Below are positions 23,581 through 34,952 of a DNA stretch of 64,000 nucleotides, in pieces. The stretch is from Annona cherimola (Eukaryota > Streptophyta > Magnoliopsida > Magnoliales > Annonaceae): the NCBI GenBank assembly GCA_030490835.1, contig CM059973.1:81359221-81423220 (forward strand). The letters are read 5' to 3'. The first letter of the stretch is position 1, and every line of letters starts with the position of its first letter. Position numbers and translations under genes: made by a program. The notes beneath the pieces are model-generated. The model had not been told where the DNA came from. It ran no database searches and saw only the letters and a program-made list of their open reading frames with translations.

Positions 23581-25155
23581 ATTTTAATTTAACATCTACG
23601 TTAAATACGCAAATTGAATTAACTTATTTTCAACATAAAAAAATTTCAATATTTGATTTACTTCGGATGGAGATGTGCTCTACAAAAAGGGAGTATTAGT
23701 TTTTTTTTAAAAATAAATCTTTTGGGATCGAAGTGACACTTTAATTATTTTTAAATTTTTTTATCTTTTTCTATGTCTATGTTTTTAATTATTGTTCTTT
23801 ATTTTTTTTAAAGAACTTAATTTTCTAATATACATTTGATGACCGCGAAGAGTTGCTGACGCCTAAAGGAGAAAAGAGAAAAAACAGAGATTTTTACGGG
23901 GAAAAGAAAACTCAATGGTCTCAATGTTTGCTTAAAAAACAACCGAAGAGTAAAGACTTCATTAAAAAAAAAAAAGTAGAATACAAGATGTCTCTTGCCT
24001 TAGTTGCCTAGAGCAAAGATAGCGGGGCATTATCATTTGTCCGAATTAAAATAATATTTTTTATTTTTTAAAATTTTTAATAAAATTATTAATTTAGATA
24101 TATTTAATCGATAAATCAAAATTTACTATTTGTTCTAATAAAAAATTAACATTTATGTAAATGTGTATATATTTATTTTTAATTTTTGAATACAAGAATA
24201 TTTTAATTATTTTAAATTATTGAAACATACCACTAGGGCAATGCTTTGGCAGAACGCATGGCTGACGCTCATATGACTAGTGTATGTTTGAGTCTTGCAA
24301 GTTGCTGGTGTAATATTTGCAATTTCTTCTTGAAAGTGAATATTTATAAGTTTTCCCATAAGGTGGTAGTCTTTTAAGAAATTCTTTTTATGGTACCAGA
24401 GTTGTGAAGGTATTTAATTATAATATCAATTGTCACATTGAATAAAATATTAATAAAAATTTATTGAAATATGATACAAATAGCCTTACATTAAAAATTT
24501 AAAAGAAATACACACATATCATAAAATAGTAAGACTTAGTTTATACGTTAAATATATCTAAATTAATAATTTTATACTTTTTAAAAAAAAATTAGAAAAA
24601 GATTTTTTGAATTAGTCTAAAATGAGCTCATTTGAGACTGATCTAAAATGATCATCGTCAAAGATAATAGAGGTCGTGCAAAGGATTAAGAGAGAGATGG
24701 GAGATTAAAATGAGAGAGCGCTCGAAGTTGGACCGAATATGATTTGCTACTGTGGGTTTTCTCGTGTCGCGTGTCCTTCTCCAACGAAAGGATGAGTCTT
24801 TTAGAAGTCTTTTGTCTAAGCGGTCTTCATCTCATTTGAGATCCCAGGATTGAGGAGATTTAGTAAGGTTTACCATGATCCTTAGATAGGATCTGGTAGT
24901 GGATTTGGAGGCAATCTGTCATATAAGATGGTCGCGGTGTTTTGACACAGTCTTATGTGAGATATACATGGGAGAGAGGTAGAACAATGCTAGACACGAC
25001 AGAATGACATGCCTCCATATGACGTCTTCCTTAGGCCGCGTGGAGGGGGCAGAGAACGGACACGTATAAAAACCGCACCACCAAAGGTTGTTAATACCCT
25101 CACTCCAGGAGAAGGGAGGAAACGAACGCTTGTGAACGGCAAACATAGCCTTAGA

Positions 25156-25332
25156 CAATGTTTTAAAAACTGAACCCGATAATGAACCGGTTTTGTGGCC
25201 GGTTCTCGGTTTTTCGGGTTCAACTGGTGCAAATCAATGGTCGAACCGCGGTTGAACCGGAAAAACTAATGAACCAAGACATGACCGGTTCACGGTCCGA
25301 CTGCCCGGTTCGATCCAGTTTTTAAAACATTG
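25156..25332. mobile_element. Short MITE of the AACCGG hAT-like family
   Basis: The element is 177 bp with terminal inverted repeat CAATGTTTTAAAAACTG at both ends and GAACCGG-type phrases inside. Its ends match the elements at 8201-9114 and 9141-10061. The target duplication is unclear: CCTTAG occurs on both sides but not at equal distance. Confidence 0.72.
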
Positions 25333-26100
25333 CGACCTTAGGTGATATCACTAAGGCAGGCCTCTGGCGGCTCCTGTTAATTTTTTTTTAAAATTTTGAT
25401 TTTGGTTAAACTTTTGAAATACGCTACCAATTCTAATATTCTATCTATCTATATAGGCTATATACACTTGGCTCCATAGTAAATTAATCTATCATTAAGA
25501 TTAGAGTTTTACTTGACGAATATAGCCTTTCACGCTGCATCTCATTGGGTGTAAAGCTTAATAAATAATTGTTTTTCCTGTACATAATCCTTTATTGATG
25601 ATTCTGCCATTTCTAACAGAAGTAGACGTAGCTCTATACCTCCAAAAATGTAAAGACTGCGAGCCCATTTTTTGCCACCTCTAGTATATGAAGGTCGGTA
25701 TGAGTGTATTATTTGGGCGGAGCTGCTATTCAATAAGCACACACCCTAGTGCTCTATTTCCAAAACTTCATAAAGTGAGATGTAGCTGGAGAGCTCTTAA
25801 TTAATATACAACCGGTCAGCCCGTGTTTGTCTAAACAGGAACTCCCCGGAAAACGGGACGAATCAGCAGTTGCTGGGGGAATTAGAGTCCGTGAAATGCT
25901 TTCCTATACATGCAAGTTGCAACTTGAGGGACTTCTCCAACACAATTCATTCCTCATTTCCATCTGTAAATCGTCTTTAAGTCGACAGGGCTGCTTGGGA
26001 TCTTGCGATGTGTTCAGTCCGTCTGGTCATATTGCACGTCGTTTTCTACCGGTGCCCACTTTCCAAATGCGTGTGGTTCCACAACGCAATATTGGAACAC

Positions 26101-26161
26101 AAACGGAAGACTCAACCAGTTATCCAAAAAAAAAAAAAAAAAAAAAACGCAAGACTCAACC
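26101..26161 (+). repeat. Poly(A)-stub insertion
   Basis: AAACGGAAGACTCAACC (26101-26117) recurs as AAACGCAAGACTCAACC (26145-26161). The insert is AGTTATCC plus a long A-run. This is the form expected for a target-primed retroinsertion truncated almost to its tail. Confidence 0.78.
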
Positions 26162-26341
26162 TGATGAGGCACGTGTTCGGATGCATGCGTACATGCCTGG
26201 CTAGGGCGGTCCCCAAGCAGGATACAAACCTCCAATCTGCCAACGAGTATCCACCATGCACAGCGGCAGGGTATGGTAAGGGGGACCAACGTAACTGCAT
26301 CTGCTGAAACAGCCGCAGGGGACCATTCTATACAAATTAAT

Positions 26342-26748
26342 GACCCATCCCACGCCTGCTTCCACTGCCGAATGTCACACCCACATTCACTCACGTATGT
26401 GTAACATCCTCCAAACTTAGTTCATCTACTGTTCCTTTGATCATTACTTACGAAAATCACCCTGATAAGCTATGCAACCTAGGCCGCCTGCAGCTCTATA
26501 TATTAGCATACATGCATGGCCTTTGCAATGATATGAGCTAGAGAGACCCATCCCACGCCTGCTTCCACTGCCGAATGTCACACCCACATTCACTCACGTA
26601 TGTGTAACATCCTCCAAACTTAGTTCATCTACTGTTCCTTTGATCATTACTTACGAAAATCACCCTGATAAGCTATGCAACCTAGGGCCGCCTGCAGCTC
26701 TATATATTAGCATACATGCGTGGCCTTTGCAATGATATGAGCTAGAGA
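26342..26748. repeat. Recent 203/204-bp tandem duplication containing a TATA motif
   Basis: Copy 1 is 26342-26544 and copy 2 is 26545-26748. I see only two differences: an added G in copy 2 (CTAGGGCC against CTAGGCC) and CATGCATGG against CATGCGTGG. Each copy ends with CTCTATATATTAG followed by about 45 bp, which resembles a core promoter. A purine-rich GAGAGAAAGAGAGAAGG stretch follows copy 2. No gene is recognised downstream. Confidence 0.92.
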
Positions 26749-28164
26749 GAAAGAGAGAAGGAGAGAGTCACAGGATATACGTTCATGGGTCCACGGATCG
26801 TATTAAAGCCGCCCTTCTTTATGAATTAACAAGCAGCAAAAAAGAAAAGATTGTGCTGATCTTGCGCTAAATATTGGAAAAAAGTTCCAAGGCACGAAGA
26901 TAAAGGATCAGAACAGAAGTAAGAATTGATGCAGAAATGTTCAGTGGCTATTCAACCTTGGAAACTGCGTGCTTAGGGAACTCGCGTGTGGTAGATATGT
27001 TGGTACGTGGTACGTAACCGTATTCCAAAATACAAACATATTTATTAAATAATAATAATATATCTACAACTTAAAATGTTTAAGGTTTTTACTATCAAAA
27101 CTAAGGGTCAAAGCTTCCATTCTTGGCCAACATGGCATAGTTCACGGAGTGTTAGTCTCTTTCCTTGCTGATGTAGTTTAGTCATTATTAATTGAGAAAA
27201 AAATGTAAGATGAATTTAGTATAAATTGTAACCAAAAAAAAAATTGTAAAAAGAAGTAAGGAAAAGCTTTCATTCTTGAACGTACACTTTTTTTTTTTTT
27301 AAACTCTATTGAGTCTAGTCCCATTATAGAAAAATTATTTTATATTAAAAATTATTTTCAAATATGATCTATTTCAGTGGTTGATACTTTGGCTGCCTAA
27401 ATAAAAAATAAAAATTCAAATATAACTAAGGAATATGTAGTCCTATAAACTCCCAACCTTTTGCTATTTAATTTTTTTTAATATAAAAGCGATGAGTTGT
27501 TAAACTAGTAATTAGGCGAAACGCACGTAAATGCTATATTCTTCTTCGAACACACTGATAATTAAAGTTAGACCATTTTAATTAAATGTACATAACTATA
27601 TCTAAGTACTTGTGATCATCTGAAAAACTTTGTAGAAATTAAAGAATAATGTAATAACATTTCAGCCTAGATCATATGTACGAAAACGCATTCACTTAGA
27701 ATTATGTAATTTTTTTAATAAAAAAATGTAATATTTTGATCAACTATTAGTTCGGTTGCTTCTGTACTGTTTAACTTCCATCCAAACTCAAAGTAAAAAA
27801 TCCTTAATGATCCATGTTGATGAAGTGTAAGTTTGATAGATACCAGCAATGAGGTGTGCAACTTAGATAAGATACTCGTGGATCAATTTATTAAATATCC
27901 TAAAATATATTATAAATTTCTATTTTCTACCTATGGAGTAAGATAGGATAAGGTAGGTTCCAAATAAAAAACATATAATTTTTTTAGGGTAAAGTATATT
28001 TCAACATCCAGGTACTTAGAACTCGCCAGAATTACTAATATATATTTAACATTATCTTTTATGACATATATTATAAATTTAAAGATATAACATATATATT
28101 TTAAATATATTAGAAACTTATTTAATTTATCATTCATTTAGTTGCGCCCAATCATATGCATCCA

Positions 28165-28853
28165 GATCGAAGTCCAAACGACTTTGTTTGCCCATTGCAC
28201 GTGTAAGAGTTGTTGTTGGATTGGGCAGAATGACATAGCATCATGTAATGGGATTTGTGAGGAAATTTTTAAGAAAGCCTCCGCAAAAGGAAGTTGATGT
28301 AGAAATGAAAAAAACTAAAATCTCTCTGTTCTCGTTTGTCATTCTCAAGTTGTCTCATCAGCTATAGTGAGATGTTGATTAACTTTTTGCCTATCATCTC
28401 TGGCGTCTTCCTAGTGCCAACATGCTCCTCAAAGACTCTAAACTCAATATCGAGCAGATCTGATCCATGAGTGAGTTTTGAAATCTCATCTAATGTTGGA
28501 TTTTTTTTGAAGAAATCGTGTTAACATATGAGATTACAAGCGAAGATTTCCTAGTATGGGTCAATCGGCTTGATCATGGATCCTTGCAGAATCGCCGATC
28601 TGCATGCTATTAATGTGGCCGGGGATACCGACACATGAAATTTCTAACTAGGAAACAAAATCCCACTGGCTTGGTCACTTATCTCTGTGGCATATGAGCT
28701 GAAGCTCATGTTGTTGATTTGCAAGATGAGACAAGGTTGAAAGAACTACTAAAATTTACAAATGTGTGTGAAGCGATTACCATTTCTAAGAAAGAAGCAA
28801 TCCCAATGTTGCCAACTGAAGTCAGTGCCCACAAACTTGTGAAAAGGGTATGA
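28165..28853 (+). pseudogene. Scrambled fructokinase (PfkB) pseudogene, + strand part
   Basis: Broken pieces of a plant fructokinase are visible. At 28366-28425 SEMLINFLPIISGVFLV matches the N-terminal FGEMLIDFVPTVSGVSL. At about 28550-28615 YGSIGLIMDPCRIADLHAI matches the YGSISLI.EPCRSAHL region. At 28720-28853 DETRLKELLKFTNVCEAI followed by KKEAIPMLPTE and a stop matches the C-terminal helix and GAIPALPTE motif. The middle, including the GAGD catalytic motif, is missing and frames shift between pieces. The segment 28165-28310 is also present inverted at 29370-29490. Confidence 0.75.
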
Positions 28854-29141
28854 GAAATGCTTAGCCCTGTCTCATTCAACAACATAAGAATTAGCTTAAA
28901 CATCCATGATTTCCTAATAAGAGCATAGTACTATTTTTTCACCCCCAAAAGAAGTCTTCATTAATAGAAAAAATACCATGTTACATGTAACATTCCAAGC
29001 AAGAATCAGCAAGTGCCATTTCTGTACATAAAAGTGGAAATTAAAAAAACACTCTTTTTAGTGCCATTTCCTTCATACCCAGAAACTAATAATTCTCAAC
29101 TCTAAATTCATCATAATCAAATGAGGAGAGAGAGAGAGACA

Positions 29142-29169
29142 GAAGAAGAAGAAGAAGAAGAAGAAGAAA
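29142..29169. repeat. (GAA)n microsatellite
   Basis: About nine GAA units, preceded by a short GA run. Confidence 0.9.
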
Positions 29170-29490
29170 GGGTGATGCCAGCGCTAGTATCCAAGAGGTT
29201 GCTGTCAGTGGAGACATTGTTCTCCTTCAGGATGCAGTTAACATGTGGCCAAACTTGTCATCACTGAGCTTGCTAATGAAGGCGAATCGATAACCAAGAT
29301 AGATGATGGTGAAGACAATGTTGGTGGAGGCACCACCAGGTGCCTTGAATTCATTTTTGTAACAACATCCTTCTGCATGGGCTTTTTTAAAAATTTCCCC
29401 TTTGATCTCATCAAAAGATACAACATCATTCTGTCTAATCTAACAACCACCCTTACATGTGCAATGGTGGACTTAGTGTTTGGACGCATA
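29170..29490 (-). pseudogene. Fructokinase pseudogene, inverted part
   Basis: The minus strand encodes NEFKAPGGASTNIVFTI, then GYRFAFISKLSDDKFGHML, a frame disruption, then KENNVSTDS. This matches the fructokinase stretch KKAPGGAPANVAVGI...SAFIGK.GDDEFG.ML..ILK.NNV, which carries the PfkB substrate-binding glycines. Its sense is opposite to the neighbouring piece at 28165-28853. Together they are a single gene's parts reordered by at least one inversion. Confidence 0.75.
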
Positions 29491-29811
29491 TGATTCGGCC
29501 CATTATTTAATATATCTATTAAATATATTTTAATATTATATTATTATCATATTGGTTATATATTTCAAATAAGATTTATAATAGAATTATATTTTTGAAA
29601 TATAACAAGAAAATTATCTTAAAGAACTAATTCGGAATTGAAACTTGAATTGATATGATCTTAAAAAAATAAGATATAGTAGGTTTTGAATCGATCCAAC
29701 CTACAATAGGACAAGATTAAAGCTTTTAGGAATAAGATAAAAGAATGACGGACCATAGAATCGAAATTAAACAATGCAAATTGCACCTCTATCAACTACC
29801 ATAAAGTATGA

Positions 29812-30062
29812 GATGAAACTTGGTCTCCTAAATAAACAAGTGATATTAAATACAATGAATAAATTGAATTTTAAATCAATCATCAATAACTTAAAAATTA
29901 AGAGTGTTACATGCTTCACTTATATGTAATCAAGTTACATAGAAGCAGTCCCATGTAACCCATGTAACACTCTTAATTTTTAAGTTATTGATGGTTGATT
30001 TAAAATTCAATTTATTCATTGTATCTAACATCACTTATTTATTTAGGAAACCAAGTTTCATC
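29812..30062. repeat. Long inverted repeat: two 102-bp arms about 95% alike, 47-bp spacer
   Basis: The arms are 29812-29913 and 29961-30062. I count five differences between the left arm reverse-complemented and the right arm. The arms are terminal repeats of an AT-rich MITE family (the right arm begins the element at 29953-30440), so the hairpin arises from two termini meeting head to head. Confidence 0.88.
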
Positions 30063-30440
30063 CCAATCAAGTATGTGCATGGGTCACATTTGCTTAAAAA
30101 TATATATATTCATGTGTAAATTATGAAAAATATTTAGATTTATTCACACATATTAGAATATAATTATACTTTATAGAATCATTTATTCATAGAGTAGTGA
30201 CATTTTAGATATCTTAGATGTTGAAAAAACTACTTTAAAATTAACATTTTAGCGAACCATTTTGTTACGTTTATCTGCACATTTATAAATGAGACCTATA
30301 TACAGTGAAATTTAAAAATTAAAAGGATTTTTAAGATATTATAAATGATGCTAAATACAATAGATGAGGTGAATTTTCCATCAACCATCAAGATTTTAAA
30401 AAGGAGAAAGTTACATAGAAAGAGGTTTCATGTAAGCGGG
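29953..30440. mobile_element. AT-rich MITE with about 100-bp terminal inverted repeats
   Basis: The left terminal repeat (about 29961-30062) is matched in reverse, with divergence, by about 30330-30440 (shared phrases include CATCAACCATCAA and AAATACAAT). The interior is AT-rich and non-coding. A relative lies at 41745-42205. Confidence 0.6.
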
Positions 30441-31962
30441 ATCAATAAAATAAACAAGCTAAGGATTTTTATTTGAAAAAGAAAAAATTTGGTTAGCCTA
30501 GGACATTCTTTAAGAACTATAGAGGAGAGAGATTTAACTATATGAAGAAAATATAGTACAAATGAATCCAAAACTAGCTTGGGAGAGGTTGGCTAAGGAT
30601 TTATAATTGAAGTAAAGAGAGAAATGTGATATTTAGGACTTAGAAGGAGGAACCCTTCTTTTCAAGTGTCATTTATATAGGTATCTTTTTTGAGATTAGA
30701 TGTGACCTTTTAGATGGGAGGCTTGAGGGAGATCTTATCATGGAAACAAATAAAATGAAGAATTAGAATAATTTTCTCAACGATGCAGGAGATCAGAAGA
30801 TTGATTTTTCTAGCACATCTTTTGCCAATGGTCATGTCAAACAAGTGCATGGTGATTAAATAACGCAAGAACTTTGAGGTTGATTTGTGTGGCTTTACAC
30901 GTAAACAAGGCATTAGTTCATGTGGCCTTCTCATGGATTATGCATAAGCCAAATGGTTGAACTATGTCTTACATGCGTGAAGCTAGCACAATAAATTCTA
31001 AGCATCGAGGTTTTGTCTCTTGATGAGATTGATGTTGTTTGAAATCGCAAGCCAAGGTCGACATGTTGTATCAAGACTTAGGCCTCAATCATGACTATTT
31101 CGCTGCATGACACATGTATAAAAAAATTACTAGTGAGAATAATTTCAAAGAAGACAACATTTGCACTATTTTATTTCTAGGTTGTTTGAAGACAATTTTC
31201 CCATGATCTATGGTGTGAGCATTTGTCCTCTCATTTTGTGTAGATATGAGAAATAATAATTTAATTACATGAAATATAGCAAATGCAACAAAGATGATTT
31301 GAAGTAAAATTGTATTGTTCATTCAAAATATTTGAAAATATATCAAAATTACATAATTATTCTGCATTCAAATTTTATATGTAGATACTTTCAACAAAAT
31401 TTTATATATAGAGAAAAACATTTATTACAAAATGTTGAACATGATAATCTCCTTATTATGAAACATAAAAACAAAAAAAGTGATATGATATGCAATTTGA
31501 AAGTTAAGACTTCTTTTTATGCATGTGTGTGTGTGTCTATATATATCAAGTCATCTTATATTATAAATCAGTACATGCATAATCCTTACAACTTGAAGGA
31601 ACCAAATAGTACCTCCACTACTGGTACAAAATAATATTAATAGCCTGTACTTATGTCATAGCTAAACAAGGGTCCAAGGATAATCCAAAGACTGATGAAT
31701 AAGGCATGAAAGAAAAGAGTTAGATTCTCAACCACGGGGCGAGTCTTGGGTTGTGGTGGAGTAATGCTAGATGAGTAATCATCTGCTTCTAGGAGAAATT
31801 GAAGAATTTCTTAAGAGTCCCACAAAATTAATTTGTTCTTTTTTATGTTGTATGTGATAGTGAGTGTTATAGGGTACGTAATAAAGGGACTGCAGCTTGA
31901 GGTAATGCACAACTAAGAATTTATTGCTTGATGCATGATAGATCCTCGATAGTGTAGATGAG

Positions 31963-32076
31963 GAGATTACCAACCTCTAGTGTTTTTGTATAAAGAGATT
32001 ACTACTCTCCAGTATTTCTCGACGAAGAAGTTAACAACCCTTAATATTTTTAGGTGAAGAGATTACTGACCTTTTG
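31963..32076. repeat. Degenerate 32-bp tandem repeat, about 3.5 copies
   Basis: Units start at 31963, 31995, 32027 and 32059, exactly 32 bp apart. Each begins GAGATTAC or a close variant and most contain an AGTATTT-like core. The divergence suggests an old array. Confidence 0.7.
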
Positions 32077-32873
32077 AGGGCCCGTTAGCTATATTATATA
32101 ACTAATTAGAGAAATTGAATTGGAAAAATTGACAGCAGGATGAATGTAAAAAGTTCACACATCTCCTAAATTTTCTCATCTCCGATTATACACTGTTTGG
32201 GGTTTCGCCGTTAGAATAATGGAAATTATCCTCCCTGAGAGGTTGTTAGGATGTAGTATATAAATAGAAGACAGTAATGCGTACGGAAGATTCACTGACT
32301 GAAGATGACCATCCCCAAGGGGTTGTCATGATATCTGAAGTGGTGAGGCAACAACTATTCTCTTGGAAGTTTTACTGCTTGAAAACAACTCTTTCTAAAG
32401 AGTAATTAGAATAGGTAACAATGAATGCTAATATTGTGACCTAGACAATGAATCGGGAACGGTGTGGCGCGAACTAGAAGTTTGGGAAGCTCCGAAACAT
32501 GACCGAGAGTAGTACGGCGGAATGATAAGGCAGAGTTGTGTAGGATGGAAATATCATAAAAGGCTGGCAGTATGATCACATGGTTATTGTTCTCAAGTAG
32601 TGTAGATGTAGGGGATAGCAAACCCTAACAGCTATAGGAAATGCCAACCTCGATAAGGTATGGATGGTGATGAGGAGGCAACTACGTATGACAACGACTT
32701 GAGAATGATATTGAGAACAACCCTTACATTATATAATAAAATATGTTCAATCAGGGTTTATGTGGAATAAGCTTGTAAACAAATAAAGCAGAAAGTATGT
32801 AGAAGTAAGATGTGCACATATCAATCAAAAGAAAATATACACACACATAAAATTGCTAATTATCATAAAAATT

Positions 32874-32930
32874 AAATGGTATTCGAATTTTTTTTTTTTT
32901 TTTTTTTGATGAACAAATGGTATTCGAATT
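32874..32930 (-). repeat. Poly(A)-stub insertion with perfect 16-bp target duplication
   Basis: AAATGGTATTCGAATT occurs at 32874-32889 and 32915-32930. The 25-nt insert is a T-run plus GATGAAC, which on the minus strand is GTTCATC followed by A's. Confidence 0.88.
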
Positions 32931-33141
32931 GAATTCAAATTTAAACTGAAACTTTTTTGGTGCAGTTGACGTCAGGGTGGGGGTCCACCCTACCTATATA
33001 TATAGCCATTGATTGCTCAAGCGAAAATCATAGAGAAAGTAAACGGGTAATTAAAAAGGTGCGCTATAGGTGTGAAAGAGGCTGGCAGGGATTTGAGCTA
33101 GCTAGCAGAGTAGGTGAAATAGAAGTGATGTGGTAAGATTA

Positions 33142-33185
33142 AATAAAAGCCGTTATTTTTTTGATAAATAAAAAAAGCCAGTATT
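33142..33185 (-). repeat. Poly(A)-stub insertion
   Basis: AATAAAAGCCGTTAT (33142-33156) recurs as AAAAAAAGCCAGTAT (33171-33185). On the minus strand the insert is ATTTATC plus A's. The duplication is imperfect. Confidence 0.55.
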
Positions 33186-33925
33186 GTACACATATTTATA
33201 TAATTTAATGAAAATAGGGTTTCATATAGTAGCTGTAGGCAGCCAGCCTGCAATGCAGTATCGATAATAATATTGCATGCAGGCACAGAAGGTCTGCGAT
33301 AAGCTCTCGGAGCCGGGTACTATCTCAGAGCAGCCAGAAGTAGCAGTTTGGAATACTAGCAAGCCAGGGCCGTGCATGTCGTGATGCGTGGAAAGGCCCT
33401 CTCAGGACAGCTCAGGCGGCCCCGCCTAGCCCAGCCTTACAGTCTACCAGCTCCAGCAGCTATCGCTCCTCGGCATCAGATGCGTACAAAAATCCACCTA
33501 CTTCACGTCATTTTTGTATCTTTCCCATGCAACAGTAGAGCTCATACAATGATTGCTTTTAAATAAAAGAACTCATCAGATTAATTAATCATAAGTTAAT
33601 AGTTTGCTTTTAATTAGTCATGCATCAAGATGAGCAGATGGAACCTAGTTCCATTGAATGAGTACTTATTCCGTGAGAATGCGTGCATGGAATGTATTTT
33701 ACAAATGATTATATGATTGCTTGTTCTCACTTCCAATTTATGTTTCTTTTGACGTGAGGGGAAAAAAGAAAGAAAGAAAGTTTAAAAAATAAGAAAATGA
33801 TGTGATTGATCGAAACAATAATTAAAAATAAAAATAAAGATAAAACGAATATAGTAATATACAAAAGGATGTGAAAAATGATTGAAACAATGTTAAATAT
33901 TTACACAAATTATACATACGTTCTC

Positions 33926-33975
33926 AATTACAGTTAGTTTTTTTTTTTTTTTTTTTGAAATGAAATTACAGTAAG
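33926..33975 (-). repeat. Poly(A)-stub insertion
   Basis: AATTACAGTTAG (33926-33937) recurs as AATTACAGTAAG (33964-33975). On the minus strand the insert is TCATTTC plus about 19 A's. Confidence 0.7.
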
Positions 33976-34560
33976 TTTTGGCCTCACAGACATCTACATA
34001 TGGAAGGATATAATAAATAGTTTTAAAATATTAAAAAATCCATTGGACAACCCCATTTATCCACTTGGTTGTATATGGTCATGTTCCTATATAGTACATG
34101 CTAGGGTTAAGCTATATTAACAATGGCATTTCAATTTTATAATCCATGTGGATATTGTTTGCAGCTGGCAGCAGGCTAACTTGGCTTTACAGGCAACAAA
34201 CAAATTCTTTACAGATTAGGACAGTATCAATTCAATGTTTCAAACAGCTCTTTGCCAGCTGATCATGCCACCTTTCATCAGATGGCCCAAATTAATCGTG
34301 GGACCGCTATCAAGCGATTGACGATTTCCAATGGTCAGCATGGCGCAAGAGCACCTGGGCAAGGTAAATTATACGCTTCGCAACCCTGTCCCCACCTGTG
34401 ATTAAAAATCAGATACGTAAGTTGTGTATATATGGACAACATGCTCGAGATCTTATATCGTACCAATTTCATGTAATGTTGCGTTAATGCATGATAGAAA
34501 ATCAATTAAAATTATTTATTTAATTAGAAAATCAAATTTTATCCAAATAAAAAAGAAGCA

Positions 34561-34952
34561 TGATTATATACACTCTGATGTATTTTAAGGTAAAATACAA
34601 CATTCATTTATTTTATTTTATTTTTATTCAATTTTTTCTTCATGAATATATTTTTCCAAGTCTATTTAATTTATATACCAAGTATTGCTATTTTATAATA
34701 TTTTTACATTTTTATTTTTTATTTTTAAAGAATCATCAATTTTAGGAGCATTTAAGTAATTTTTATCCCTTAAAAATTTGTTTTTTAAAAATTAAAAATA
34801 AATATATAAAGTATTATAAAATGGAAAAACTTGATATATAGGTTAAATATACTCATGAAAATATATTTATGAAGAATTTTTTTTTAAAAAAAAATTAATT
34901 GTTAAAATAAATGAATGTTTAGCTTAAAATACATCGCGATGTATACAATCAA
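34561..34952. mobile_element. Hairpin-type MITE, AT-rich
   Basis: Two arms of about 180 bp face each other. The left starts TGATTATATACACTCTGATG; the right, reverse-complemented, reads TTGTATACATCGCGATG, and both continue TATTTTAAG. The arms are similar but diverged, and there is no coding content. Confidence 0.65.

Larger units (their letters stand above)
22205..28164. other. Gene-poor intergenic region
   Basis: Its recognisable contents are the 5' flank of the DUF2854 gene, a SINE end, an LTR-like fragment, one AACCGG-family MITE, a poly(A) stub and a 203-bp tandem duplication, each listed separately. The remainder is AT-rich with only short random frames. The + frame at 25827-26204 has no recognisable domain. 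Confidence 0.6.
30441..34556. other. Gene-poor intergenic region
   Basis: AT-rich DNA without a recognisable protein. It contains a 32-bp tandem repeat and three poly(A) stubs listed separately. At 32964-33003 TGACGTCA-like sequence is followed by TATATATATAG, a possible core promoter without an identified gene. Confidence 0.55.

Noticed and set aside
26180..26215. miR160-like TGCCTGGCT
   Set aside because: Only nine bases agree and no paired arm is present.
31332..31634. 100-codon plus-strand frame
   Set aside because: The composition is AT-driven (Ile, Asn, Lys, Tyr-rich), with no domain and no splice context.
33400..33430. miR390-like AGCTCAGG
   Set aside because: The similarity stops after eight bases and no foldback is seen.
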